The notes beneath the pieces are model-generated. The model did not search any database. It worked only from the letters and a program-made list of their open reading frames with translations, and was not told where the DNA came from. The position numbers and the translations under genes were made by a program. This document shows positions 32,814 through 41,085 of a stretch of 64,000 bases of DNA, piece by piece. Within the stretch, counting starts at the first letter, position 1. Each line of letters opens with the position of its first letter. The stretch is from NCBI RefSeq assembly GCF_018128025.1, contig NZ_JAGSCS010000011.1:1-64000 (forward strand), read 5' to 3'. This DNA is from Proteiniclasticum sediminis (GTDB taxonomy: Bacteria > Bacillota > Clostridia > Clostridiales > Clostridiaceae).

Positions 32814-33974
32814 TTATTTCCCGGAGAACTCTTTCTTCACCTGATCCAGGAGGGCGGGACGGGTGAGAAGATCATATCCCGTGAGGGCTAAAGCGCCGGC
32901 TCCCCGAAGGAGAGCCGCGTGAGCCTCGTCCGTGATGGTGCCGTCGGCAAACGCTTTGCTGTGGGAAGCGGCCTGGGGACAGCCAAAGCCGATGTAGGGA
33001 TGGATGGCGGGCACCACATGGCTCACGTTGCCCATGTCGATGGAGCCCAAATCTTCCTTGGCGGGGGAAACTTTTTCCTCCCCCATGGCCAGGAGGTTCT
33101 GGGTAAAGCACTGGGAAAGGGTCTGGTTGGTTCGCATATTGTCATAGGAGAGCTCATAGTTGGAGATGGCGAGGGTGGCACCCGTCATGAGGGCGGCACC
33201 CTCAGCAATCTTCCTTACCTTGTCCACCACCTCGTCCACGATGCTCCGCTCTGCAGCCCGGATGTAGAACTGGGCTACGGCAAAGTCCGGAACGATGTTG
33301 GCGGCTACACCGCCTTTGGCGATGATGCCGTGGATCCGGACATCGGAGGGCACATGCTGCCGGAGGGCGTTGATGCCGTTGAAGAGCTGAATCACGCTGT
33401 CCAGGGCGTTGATCCCCTTTTCCGGCTGGGCTGCCGCATGGCTGGCCTTCCCGGTGTAGGCAAACTCCAGGGCATCCATGGCCAGGGAGCGTCCGCTTTG
33501 GGAGGATTCCTGGGAGGGGTGAAGAATCAGGGCGGCATCCACCGTATCAAAGATACCTTCCTTCGCCATGGCCACCTTGGTCCCATTGGTTTCTTCTGCC
33601 GGGGTGCCCAGGACCAGGACCTGACCTCCGGTTTGGGACAGTACCTGGCTTAAGGCGATGCCCGCTCCCAGAGCCATGGTGCCGATCATGTTGTGGCCGC
33701 AGCCATGGCCGATTTCCGGCAGAGCATCATATTCCGCCAGAAAGGCCACTGTGGGGCCGGGTTTCCCGCTGTCAAAGACCCCCTTAAAGGCGGTGGGTCT
33801 TCCCACTAGGCCGGTTTCCACCTGGAAACCGTGTTCCCGGAGGGTGGAGGTGAGCTTTTCCGTGGCCAGGAATTCCTGATCTCCGCCTTCGGGATGGGCA
33901 TACATATAGTCGTTGAGGGATACCAGCGTGGGCTTCAGGGTATCCAGAATCTTCGCGAATGTTTCTTTCATCAT
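32814..33974 (-). CDS. M20-family amidohydrolase (AbgB-like)
   Basis: A 386-residue zinc amidohydrolase. IGHGCGHNMIGTMALGAG near 92-109 and LGTPAEETNGTKVAMAKEG are the metal/catalytic regions, and GKASHAAAQPEKGINALDS is the lid entry; this resembles the p-aminobenzoyl-glutamate hydrolase AbgB branch. GGAGGAG lies just upstream; ATG 33974 or 33971 could be used. It is the last gene of an operon with an amino-acid ABC importer (23-nt gap to the ATPase gene), so imported N-acyl or peptide-type compounds are probably hydrolysed here. Confidence 0.9.
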   Translation of the reverse strand: MMKETFAKILDTLKPTLVSLNDYMYAHPEGGDQEFLATEKLTSTLREHGFQVETGLVGRPTAFKGVFDSGKPGPTVAFLAEYDALPEIGHGCGHNMIGTMALGAGIALSQVLSQTGGQVLVLGTPAEETNGTKVAMAKEGIFDTVDAALILHPSQESSQSGRSLAMDALEFAYTGKASHAAAQPEKGINALDSVIQLFNGINALRQHVPSDVRIHGIIAKGGVAANIVPDFAVAQFYIRAAERSIVDEVVDKVRKIAEGAALMTGATLAISNYELSYDNMRTNQTLSQCFTQNLLAMGEEKVSPAKEDLGSIDMGNVSHVVPAIHPYIGFGCPQAASHSKAFADGTITDEAHAALLRGAGALALTGYDLLTRPALLDQVKKEFSGK

Positions 33975-33997
33975 TTCTCCTCCAATATCGGTCAATC

Positions 33998-34720
33998 TTA
34001 CAGGACCTTGGACAGGAAATCCTTCGTGCGGGGGTGCTGGGGCCTTGTGAAGATTTCCGCGGGGGTATTCTCCTCCACGATGAGTCCTTCATCCATAAAG
34101 AGCACCCGGTCGGCGATCTCCCGGGCAAAGCCCATTTCATGGGTGACCACCACCATGGTCATGCCTTCCAGGGCCAGCTTCTTCATGACATCCAGCACCT
34201 CGCCGACCATTTCGGGATCCAGGGCGGAGGTGGGTTCGTCAAAGAGCATGACGTCGGGGGACATGGCCAGAGCCCGGGCAATGGCGATTCGCTGCTTCTG
34301 GCCGCCGGAGAGCTGGGCGGGGTAGCTGGAGACCTTGTCTTCCAGACCGATGCGCTTGAGAAGGGTCATGGCCACTTCGTTGGCCTGGGCCGTGGTCATC
34401 TTCAGAAGCTTTCGGGGACCGATGGTGATGTTTTCCAGGACAGACAGGTGGGGGAAGAGGTTGAACTGCTGGAACACCATCCCCATTTTCTGGCGGACCA
34501 CGTCGATGTCAGTTTTCTTATCCACGAGAGAAATCCCTTCAAAGATGATTTCCCCGTCGGTGGGCACTTCCAGCAGGTTGAGGCAGCGAAGAAAAGTGCT
34601 CTTTCCAGAGCCGCTGGGGCCGATGACCACCACTACTTCTCCTTTGGTCACTTCCAGGTTCACGCCCTTGAGGACTTCGAGTTTTCCGAACTGCTTTTTC
34701 AGGTTTTTTACACTAATCAC
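33998..34720 (-). CDS. Polar amino acid ABC importer ATPase
   Basis: A 240-residue GlnQ/HisP-type ATPase. Walker [10 protein letters not shown] is at 34-42, Q-loop [11 protein letters not shown], signature [15 protein letters not shown], Walker [15 protein letters not shown] and switch His in [16 protein letters not shown]. Length is standard. It overlaps the permease gene by 8 nt. It would energise uptake of a polar amino acid or derivative with the permease and binding protein encoded upstream. Confidence 0.95.
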   Translation of the reverse strand: MISVKNLKKQFGKLEVLKGVNLEVTKGEVVVVIGPSGSGKSTFLRCLNLLEVPTDGEIIFEGISLVDKKTDIDVVRQKMGMVFQQFNLFPHLSVLENITIGPRKLLKMTTAQANEVAMTLLKRIGLEDKVSSYPAQLSGGQKQRIAIARALAMSPDVMLFDEPTSALDPEMVGEVLDVMKKLALEGMTMVVVTHEMGFAREIADRVLFMDEGLIVEENTPAEIFTRPQHPRTKDFLSKVL

Positions 34721-35363
34721 TGGTTTTCATTCTCCTTTCCAACAGTCCCAGGAGCTTCGACAGTCCAAAGGTCATGAGGAAGTATAAGATGGCGGCAACG
34801 ATGAGGGGCTCAAAGACACTGAAGATATTGCCCTTCACGGTATCGGTGTTGTACATGAGCTCATGGATTCCAATCACTGAGACGATGGAGGATTCCTTGA
34901 TGATGGTGATGAATTCATTGCCCAGGGCCGGAAGAATGGTCTTCACTGCCTGGGGGATGATGATGAAGCGCATGGCCATGCCCCGCTTCATGCCGATGGA
35001 GCGGGCCGCTTCCATCTGGCCCTTGTCCACGGACTGGATGCCGGCACGGATGATTTCGGCCACGTAGGCAGCGCTGTTCACCGACAGGGCCACAATGCCT
35101 GCCGGGAAGTCCGGCAGCATGATGCCCAGATCCGGAAGTCCATAGTAGACGATGTAGAGCTGCAGAAGAAGGGGGGTGCCGCGGATGAATTCCACATAGG
35201 CTCCGCTGACCCCTTTGAGCACCTTATTGGAACTCATGCGCATGAGGGCGATGAAGAGACCAAACAGGGAACCGAGGATGACGGTGAAAAAGGCGAGAAT
35301 TAGGGTATAGCGCATGCCGTTTAGAAAGAAGTTTTGATATTTAGGCAAAAAACTGAAGTCCAT
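34713..35363 (-). CDS. Polar amino acid ABC importer permease
   Basis: A 216-residue permease of the HEQRo/GlnP family. Five hydrophobic segments; [19 protein letters not shown] and the EAA loop [34 protein letters not shown] are diagnostic. It probably works as a homodimer since no second permease is present. It sits between the binding protein gene and the ATPase gene in one operon. Confidence 0.95.
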   Translation of the reverse strand: MDFSFLPKYQNFFLNGMRYTLILAFFTVILGSLFGLFIALMRMSSNKVLKGVSGAYVEFIRGTPLLLQLYIVYYGLPDLGIMLPDFPAGIVALSVNSAAYVAEIIRAGIQSVDKGQMEAARSIGMKRGMAMRFIIIPQAVKTILPALGNEFITIIKESSIVSVIGIHELMYNTDTVKGNIFSVFEPLIVAAILYFLMTFGLSKLLGLLERRMKTSD

Positions 35364-35440
35364 GGGAATCCTCCTCCGATTGATGGTGAAACGGGAAAAC
35401 AGGAATAGTCAGGACTTGCCTGACTACGCCTGAAGGGTAA

Positions 35441-36322
35441 TTATTGTTCCAGCTGCTGATCGGCAAGCTCGGTGGCTTCCGCAACGAACTTCTCGATGAG
35501 TCCTTCTTCGCCCAGCTTCTTCAAGATGGCATTGACGGCATCCAGGTAGTCTCCGCTGTTCTTCTTCAGGGCAATGGCGGTTCCTTTGCTGTCTTCCGGC
35601 ACATCGATGGCGGAGACGAAGAGTTCAGGGTTGGCTTTTACAGCACTCTTGGCTACGGGAAGTTCAATGATGGCGGCGTCAATTCTTCCGCTGGTGAGGG
35701 CGATGATCAGGTCAGTGACCTTGCCCAGGGCTACAGCTTCCGCATCGGGGAACTGTTCGGCGGCGATTGTTTCCTGAATGGCACCCTTCTGCACGCCCAG
35801 TCTCTTTCCTGCCAGGCTGGCAGCATCCACATAGCTGTCCTTGTCGGCAGCTTTCACCACGATGGTCTGGGTGGATTCGTAGTAAATGTTGGAGAAGTCC
35901 ACATTTTCAGCTCTCTCCGGAGTGGGGGACATGCCGGCGATGATGATATCGATGGTGCCCTGATCGAGGGCGGCCAGGAGTCCGTCGAACTTCATGTCTT
36001 TAATGACCAGTTCCAGACCCAGTTCCTCGGCGATCTTCTTGCCGATTTCAATGTCGAATCCGACGATCTCATCCTGGCCGTTAATGACGGCGTGGAATTC
36101 ATAGGGGGGATAATCGGCGCTGGTGCCCAGGACCAGGGTGCCCTTGGCCTTTAAGGCTTCCAGGGGAGTGGGGGCTTCCGCGGGGGTCTGGGCGGGGGTT
36201 TCCACGGCGGTTTCCGCAGGAGTCTGGGCAGGGGCAGCTTTTTGTCCGCAGGCGGTGAACGCGATGAGGGATACGGCCATCAGAGCCAGGGCAGTTATTT
36301 TTTTCCATCCATTGTTTTTCAT
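35441..36322 (-). CDS. Amino acid ABC importer substrate-binding lipoprotein
   Basis: A 293-residue solute-binding protein. The lipobox is AFTAC with Cys25, followed by a linker of AQTPAET/VETPAQTPAE repeats, then the SBP_bac_3 domain beginning GTLVLGTSADYPPYEFH, with IVGFDIEIGKKIAEELG and GTIDIIIAGMSPTPERA. The ADYPPYEF entry is common in lysine/arginine/polar amino acid binders. Start ATG 36322 follows GGAGG. A good promoter lies 31-59 nt upstream. The ligand probably ends up as substrate of the M20 hydrolase of the same operon. Confidence 0.93.
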   Translation of the reverse strand: MKNNGWKKITALALMAVSLIAFTACGQKAAPAQTPAETAVETPAQTPAEAPTPLEALKAKGTLVLGTSADYPPYEFHAVINGQDEIVGFDIEIGKKIAEELGLELVIKDMKFDGLLAALDQGTIDIIIAGMSPTPERAENVDFSNIYYESTQTIVVKAADKDSYVDAASLAGKRLGVQKGAIQETIAAEQFPDAEAVALGKVTDLIIALTSGRIDAAIIELPVAKSAVKANPELFVSAIDVPEDSKGTAIALKKNSGDYLDAVNAILKKLGEEGLIEKFVAEATELADQQLEQ

Positions 36323-36352
36323 GATCTTCCTCCAAATCTTTCGTTGCTCATA

Positions 36353-36381
36353 ATAATACATAATCTTACATGTTTATGCAA
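36353..36381 (-). promoter_or_regulatory. Promoter of the amino acid importer operon
   Basis: Minus-strand TTGCAT (36376-36381), 17-nt spacer, TATTAT (36353-36358). Confidence 0.65.
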
Positions 36382-36533
36382 TAGGGAAATTCAAGATTTG
36401 TTCATATTCAGCGTCGATTTTCCGTGATGTAGGCGTTAACATACAAAAGTTTGGGCGAGAAGCTTTAATTTCCTCATTTCTTCGTGGGGATTATCGATGT
36501 GAGGTTAAAAGGATTCGGGGAAAAGGAATATTC

Positions 36534-36558
36534 ATTTATTCATGAATCATGCATAAAT
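36534..36558. promoter_or_regulatory. 25-bp palindrome, likely MarR operator
   Basis: ATTTAT-n-CATGA-n-TCATG-n-ATAAAT: both half sites are exact mirror copies, with mismatches only at the three n positions. It lies 138 bp before the marR-type start codon, in the 373-bp gap between the importer operon and marR. Confidence 0.6.
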
Positions 36559-36695
36559 ATTGAAATCGTTTTGGTGGAAGCGGGAAAACTGGAAGAAAGG
36601 ATCCCGGGGTGGCAGAAGGACTTCCTTATGATAAGATGAAAGTAAAGAAAAAAAGGATCCCACAGGTGAGGATCCCGGAAAAAAGGAGGTTCACC

Positions 36696-37187
36696 ATGGC
36701 AAACTCCAGAGACGAGCGAGATCCCCTTTCTCCAAGAGAGGACACCCGCCGCGATTACGGCCCCGAAAACAACTTAAATCTGAAGGTGGTGATTTCCCTG
36801 AGCCGCGGCGTGGCTGCCCTGAATCGAAACACCATGAAGAATATGAAAAGCTATGGCCTCACCTCCTCCCAGTTCATGGTGCTGGAGATTCTTTACCATA
36901 AAGGGGAGATGCGGGTTTGCGACATCACGGAAAAGATCCTGTCCACGGCGGGGAACATGACCGTGGTCATCGGGAATCTCCTGAAGGATGGCTATGTGGA
37001 AAAAATGGACACTGTGGGCGACCGCCGATCCTACAGCCTTCGGCTCACCCCGAAGGGACGGGAGATCATTGAGCGGGTATTTCCCAAGCACCTGGAGATT
37101 CTCCGGGAAGAGCTGGAGAGTCTTGAGGAAGAGGAAAAGGAAGAACTGGTTCGGCTCATGAAGAAAATGCAGCGGAGGGAAGACTAA
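36696..37187 (+). CDS. MarR-family transcriptional regulator
   Basis: A 163-residue winged-helix repressor. LTSSQFMVLEILYHKGEMRVCDITEKILSTAGNMTVVIGNLLKDGYVEK is the MarR DNA-binding core and VGDRRSYSLRLTPKG the wing with the conserved D-R-R. The first 30 residues are polar and unusual. AAAGGAGG before ATG 36696 fixes the start; the reading frame extends upstream without a ribosome site. Its stop codon TAA touches the ATG of the exporter gene, so the two are co-transcribed, and a palindrome lies upstream. A phenolic or aromatic acid inducer is plausible given the exporter. Confidence 0.92.
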   Translation: MANSRDERDPLSPREDTRRDYGPENNLNLKVVISLSRGVAALNRNTMKNMKSYGLTSSQFMVLEILYHKGEMRVCDITEKILSTAGNMTVVIGNLLKDGYVEKMDTVGDRRSYSLRLTPKGREIIERVFPKHLEILREELESLEEEEKEELVRLMKKMQRRED

Positions 37188-38183
37188 ATGCGAAAACCAT
37201 TCTTTGGGTACCGGGTATTGAAAACGGCGGTGGGTGCGGCGCTGGCGATCTTTTTCGCCCAAGCCCTGGGGCTTCAGTATGCCGTTTCCGCCGGCGTCAT
37301 CACGGTACTCAGTGTTCAAAATACAAAAAAGAAATCTCTGGAGCTGGCCATTCAGCGCCTAAGCTCCACCACCCTGGCGCTGTTCACGGCGGCCGCGGTC
37401 TTCACCCTCTTTGGGTACAGTCCCTGGACCTACGGGCTCTATCTGCTTTTTTTCATCCCGGCGGCAGCGAGGCTTCGGCTCCATGACGGCATCGTCCCCA
37501 GCTCTGTCCTCGTGACCCACCTCCTTCTGGAAAAGTCGGTGGCGCTGCCGCTGCTTCTCAATGAGTACGGCATTCTCTTCATTGGGGCAGGGATTGCGCT
37601 GATCTTCAATCTCCACATGCCCAGTGTGGAAAAGGAGATCCGCCAGGATCAGCAGCGGGTGGAGAATCTCATGAAGGCCATTCTGCGGGAACTGGCCTCC
37701 TCCATGATGACCCAGTCCGTGGCGGTGAATGAGGAAAAGCTTTTTGTGGAGCTGGACCAGGCCCTGAAGGGCGGGTATGAGCGGGCCCAGCGGCTCTATT
37801 CCAATTCCCTCACCCGAAGCTATACCTACTATATTAAATACATGGAGATGCGGATCCGCCAGGCGGAAGTGCTGAAGCAGATGCGCAGCCACTTTTCCCG
37901 GATCAGCAAGTACTATGAGCAAAACCGTTTGGTGGCGTCCCTCACGGAGCTGGTGGCGTATCAGTTCCATGAGCTGAACACGGCCCAGGAGCTTTTGGAG
38001 GATCTGGAGGGTTATCTGGATATCTTCCGGGGGCAGGAACTGCCCAAAACCCGGGAGGAGTTTGAAAATCGATCATCCCTCTATCAGTATGTGCGGGACC
38101 TGCAGATCCTTCTGGCGCTGAAGCGGGAGTTTGCCGCCTCCTTGAGTGAGGAAGAAAAAGTTCGGTTTTGGATAAAAAAATAA
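37188..38183 (+). CDS. Aromatic acid exporter family protein, MarR-linked paralog
   Basis: A 331-residue paralog of the protein at 678-1700: LKTAVGAALAIFFAQALGLQYAVSAGVITVLSVQNTKKKS and HDGIVPSSVLVTHLLLEKSVA align residue by residue. N-terminal membrane helices to about residue 145 and a C-terminal charged helical domain. The gene begins immediately after the MarR stop codon (TAAATG). It is expected to export a compound sensed by that regulator; the compound is unknown. Confidence 0.85.
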   Translation: MRKPFFGYRVLKTAVGAALAIFFAQALGLQYAVSAGVITVLSVQNTKKKSLELAIQRLSSTTLALFTAAAVFTLFGYSPWTYGLYLLFFIPAAARLRLHDGIVPSSVLVTHLLLEKSVALPLLLNEYGILFIGAGIALIFNLHMPSVEKEIRQDQQRVENLMKAILRELASSMMTQSVAVNEEKLFVELDQALKGGYERAQRLYSNSLTRSYTYYIKYMEMRIRQAEVLKQMRSHFSRISKYYEQNRLVASLTELVAYQFHELNTAQELLEDLEGYLDIFRGQELPKTREEFENRSSLYQYVRDLQILLALKREFAASLSEEEKVRFWIKK

Positions 38184-38223
38184 GCTGAAGGAGCTTTTTG
38201 GGGAAGCTTCCTTCAGCTTTTCT
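38184..38223. terminator. Bidirectional terminator
   Basis: AGCTGAAGGAGCTT and AAGCTTCCTTCAGCTTTTC form a long stem between convergent exporter and XRE genes. Confidence 0.85.
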
Positions 38224-38227
38224 TATA

Positions 38228-38581
38228 CTATTTTTCGGCTTTGTCCGGGGTTTCCTTCCGGGCGGAGCGCTTGGCCCGGAGGTAACTGAGGAGTTCATTC
38301 TTGTCTCCCTCATCCCATTCGTTGAAGTCCTCCAGCAAAGCGTAGAGTTCCTGATTGCGGGCGGTTTCCTTCACCAGCATGGGTTCGATCTCCCGAAAGA
38401 GTTCATACATGGGGATATCCAGGGTTTCACAAAGGATCTGAAGGGTCTGCAGCGGCGGTGTGCTGCGGCCGTTCTCGATATCGCTGAGATAGGAGATGGA
38501 AAGATTGGTCTTCTCTGCCAGATCTTTCAGCCGATATTTCCGGATTTTCCGAACTTTCTTGAGCTTTTCTCCAATATCCAT
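38228..38581 (-). CDS. XRE-family transcriptional regulator
   Basis: A 117-residue protein. Residues 1-65 form a HTH_3 domain with LKKVRKIRKYRLKDLAEKTNLSISYLSDIENGRSTPPLQTLQ; the C-terminal 50 residues are charged (ALLEDFNEWDEGDKNELLSYLRAKR). GAGGGGG lies about 6 nt before ATG 38581. It is divergent from another XRE gene at 38877, and the region between them holds two copies of a direct repeat, so mutual or self-regulation is likely. Confidence 0.9.
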   Translation of the reverse strand: MDIGEKLKKVRKIRKYRLKDLAEKTNLSISYLSDIENGRSTPPLQTLQILCETLDIPMYELFREIEPMLVKETARNQELYALLEDFNEWDEGDKNELLSYLRAKRSARKETPDKAEK

Positions 38582-38665
38582 GGCTTTCCCCCTCATTCCG
38601 TACACAGTTGTAGTTTATCAATATTTACGGAATTAAGGAATGAAATCCAAAAAACAAACCTATAT

Positions 38666-38716
38666 ATTTCGATATCAACGTAAAATTATTGAAGAATTTC
38701 GATATTAACGTATAAT
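38666..38716 (+). promoter_or_regulatory. Direct-repeat operators over the promoter between two XRE genes
   Basis: ATTTCGATATCAACGTA at 38666-38682 and ATTTCGATATTAACGTA at 38696-38712, 30 bp apart (about three helical turns). The second copy covers the spacer of TTGAAG (38689-38694), 16 nt, TATAAT (38711-38716), the promoter facing the gene at 38877. Confidence 0.75.
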
Positions 38717-38876
38717 TGAGCTAACGGAGGAAGGTGATCCCGCCGTTTCACCCTTTGGACGAAAGTCGGGAGAAATGAGGGATTCAAGGGATGCGTCCTG
38801 GGAAAACAGCGCATCCTGCGCTGAATGATTAGAGGAGAGGGGGAGCCGGCAGGAGGCTTGTCCGGCAAAGGGACCA

Positions 38877-39080
38877 TTGGCAACCATTGGAGAAAATATC
38901 AGAAGAGAGCGAAAGAAGAAGAACATTACCCAGAAGGAACTGGGAGAGAAGGTGGGGATATCCAACACCTACCTGTCCGACATGGAGATCGGACGGACCA
39001 ATCCGTCCATTAAGACGTTGAGGAAGATTGCCCAGGGACTGGACATCCACTACATCGAACTGCTGAAGGACACGGAGTAA
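38877..39080 (+). CDS. Small XRE-family regulator
   Basis: A 67-residue single HTH_3 domain: IGENIRRERKKKNITQKELGEKVGISNTYLSDMEIGRTNPSIKTLRKIAQGLDIHYIELL. The only plausible start is TTG 38877 with AAAGGGA 5 nt upstream. Recognition helix (ISNTYLSDMEIGR) resembles that of the divergent regulator (LSISYLSDIENGR), so both may read the same repeats. The 160-nt leader between promoter and start is unusually long for such a gene. Confidence 0.8.
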   Translation: MATIGENIRRERKKKNITQKELGEKVGISNTYLSDMEIGRTNPSIKTLRKIAQGLDIHYIELLKDTE

Positions 39081-39100
39081 GACGAAAAGAGAAGTTCAAA

Positions 39101-39133
39101 GACGGCCGGGAGATTACCTCGGCCGCCTTTCCT
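39101..39133 (+). terminator. Terminator of the small XRE gene
   Basis: GACGGCCG and CGGCCGCC stem followed by TTT. Confidence 0.6.
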
Positions 39134-39250
39134 GTGAACAAAGCGTGAAGAGAAAGCCGTGGACTTGAAATGCAAAGTCATTCACCGGATAATAAGGGTA
39201 ATGCAAATGCATAATGGTTGGGGCAGGAAGACTGCCCGTGGGAGGTTACT

Positions 39251-40702
39251 ATGTTAGGTGATATTGGAATATACGGATTCCGCGTCATGGGTGAAAATCT
39301 CGCCCGGAATATGGAATCCAAGGGATACACCGTGTCCATCATGAACCGGACGACGGAGGTCATCCGGGACTTTATGGAAGGAAAAGGAAAGGGGAAGAAC
39401 TTTCTGCCCGCAGAGACGGTGGAGGAGTTCGCGGCATCCCTGAAGAAGCCCCGGAAGATCATGCTCATGATCAAGGCGGGAACCACGGTGGATGCCACCA
39501 TTGACGTGCTTCTTCCTCATCTGGAGGAGGGAGACATCCTCATCGATGGCGGAAACTCTAACTATGAGGATACGGAGCGCAGAGTCCATGCTCTCCAGGA
39601 AAAGGGGATCCGCTATGTGGGTTCCGGCGTATCCGGCGGGGAGCTGGGGGCGTTATACGGGCCTTCCCTCATGCCGGGAGGCTCCCGGGAAGCGTGGCCG
39701 GAGATTGAGGAAATCTTCCGGGCCATCTCGGCCAAGGCGGGGGTCCATGGCGATGAAGCCTGCACCACCTGGATCGGAAACGGCGGAGCCGGACACTATG
39801 TGAAAACCATCCATAACGGCATTGAGTACGGCGATATGCAGCTCATCAGCGAAACCTACGCCATCATGCGGGATGTGCTGAAAATCGATAATGCAAAAAT
39901 GGCCGAGGTCTTCTCCGCCTGGAATGAAGGGTCCCTGAAGAGTTACCTGGTGGAAATCACCGCGGAAATCCTGGGGGAAAAAGAAGCCGATGGCGGGTAT
40001 CTGGTGAACCGTATTCTGGATACGGCCATGCAAAAGGGTACAGGAAAATGGACGGTCATCTCCGCTTTGGAGGAAGGCCAGCCGGTCTCCCTTATCACCG
40101 AAGCGGTTTATGCCCGAATTCTCTCTTCCATGAAGGAAGAACGAGTGGAGGCCTCCAAGGGGGTTACCCGTCCTGAAGGGGAGACTCCGGAAACGGGAAA
40201 GGCCCTGAAGGCCCTGGAAAAGGCCCTTTATGCTGCAAAGGTCATCTCCTACGCCCAGGGCTTCTCCCTGCTGAAGGCCGCTTCCGCCCATTACCACTGG
40301 GAGCTGAATCTCGGAGAAATCGCCTCCATCTGGCGCGGTGGATGCATTATCCGTTCAGCCTTCCTCGATGAGATCCGAAAGGCCTACGATACAAACCCCG
40401 CACTGCAGAATCTCATGCTGGACAGCTTCTTCCATGATGCTCTGGTGGAAGCTGTGAAGGGACTTCGGGAGGTCATGGTGCTGGGGGTGACCCACGGCGT
40501 GGCGCTCCCGGCCATGGGGGCTGCCTTGTCCTACTATGACGGATATCACACGGAAAATCTTCCGGCCAATCTTCTTCAGGCCCAGCGGGACTATTTCGGT
40601 GCCCATATGTTTGAGCGCACGGACAAGGCCCGGGGAGAGTTCTTCCACCACGACTGGTCTGGAGAAGGCGGCAATACCGCATCCACCATCTACAAGATAT
40701 AA
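39251..40702 (+). CDS. gnd: 6-phosphogluconate dehydrogenase (decarboxylating)
   Basis: A 483-residue enzyme that oxidises 6-phosphogluconate to ribulose 5-phosphate. Diagnostic parts are DGGNSNYEDTERR near 99-111, VGSGVSGGELGALYGPSLMPGG, GNGGAGHYVKTIHNGIEYGDMQLI with catalytic Lys and Glu, and FFHHDWSG at the C-terminus. The dinucleotide loop reads IGIYGFRVMGENLARNM, where most members have GLAVMG; Ala is replaced by Arg. GGGAGGT before ATG 39251 sets the start. It is monocistronic. The lactonase at 42549 could supply its substrate. Confidence 0.95.
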   Translation: MLGDIGIYGFRVMGENLARNMESKGYTVSIMNRTTEVIRDFMEGKGKGKNFLPAETVEEFAASLKKPRKIMLMIKAGTTVDATIDVLLPHLEEGDILIDGGNSNYEDTERRVHALQEKGIRYVGSGVSGGELGALYGPSLMPGGSREAWPEIEEIFRAISAKAGVHGDEACTTWIGNGGAGHYVKTIHNGIEYGDMQLISETYAIMRDVLKIDNAKMAEVFSAWNEGSLKSYLVEITAEILGEKEADGGYLVNRILDTAMQKGTGKWTVISALEEGQPVSLITEAVYARILSSMKEERVEASKGVTRPEGETPETGKALKALEKALYAAKVISYAQGFSLLKAASAHYHWELNLGEIASIWRGGCIIRSAFLDEIRKAYDTNPALQNLMLDSFFHDALVEAVKGLREVMVLGVTHGVALPAMGAALSYYDGYHTENLPANLLQAQRDYFGAHMFERTDKARGEFFHHDWSGEGGNTASTIYKI

Positions 40703-41019
40703 CTTGAGAGTTCAGGCCTCCGCTGCGGCGGGGGTCTTTTATTTGGCTGTTGTGGACGAAGGCTGAAAAAAGTACGAAAGATATTTTCTGCAAAGCACGA
40801 AATATATGGGATTTTAAGCTATTGGAATAAAATGAAAAGCTAAAGGTGAAGCATTGAACTCATCCGTTAAATTGCGAACATTATCAACATGGAGCCTGTG
40901 GATGGTGCGAGGATTTACGAATGTTACCGGATAATCACGCGAAGAGAGGACGAAAAAGGCGATATCACCGTTTACACTTAAGGAATGTGCAAAAGTTTCA
41001 AATTGCGAATGAAAAAGAC
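40703..41019. other. Intergenic region upstream of the purine permease
   Basis: Contains the gnd terminator and then A+T-rich DNA. No purine riboswitch-type core and no coding frame are seen. Confidence 0.4.
40715..40741 (+). terminator. Terminator of gnd
   Basis: GGCCTCCGC pairs with GCGGGGGTC (two G-U pairs), followed by TTTTATTT. Confidence 0.6.
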
Positions 41020-41048
41020 TTGCAATGAGAATATCATTCGGATAAAAT
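41020..41048 (+). promoter_or_regulatory. Promoter of the purine permease
   Basis: TTGCAA, 17-nt spacer, TAAAAT. Transcription would start near 41055, which excludes the in-frame ATG at 41053 as the start codon. Confidence 0.7.
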
Positions 41049-41085
41049 AAGCATGTACTTATCGAAAAATTATACGAGGTGTAAA

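Noticed and set aside
40742-41085. Possible purine riboswitch before the purine permease, and likewise before 20521
   Set aside because: The conserved core of purine riboswitches is not present; a simple promoter explains the region at 41020.
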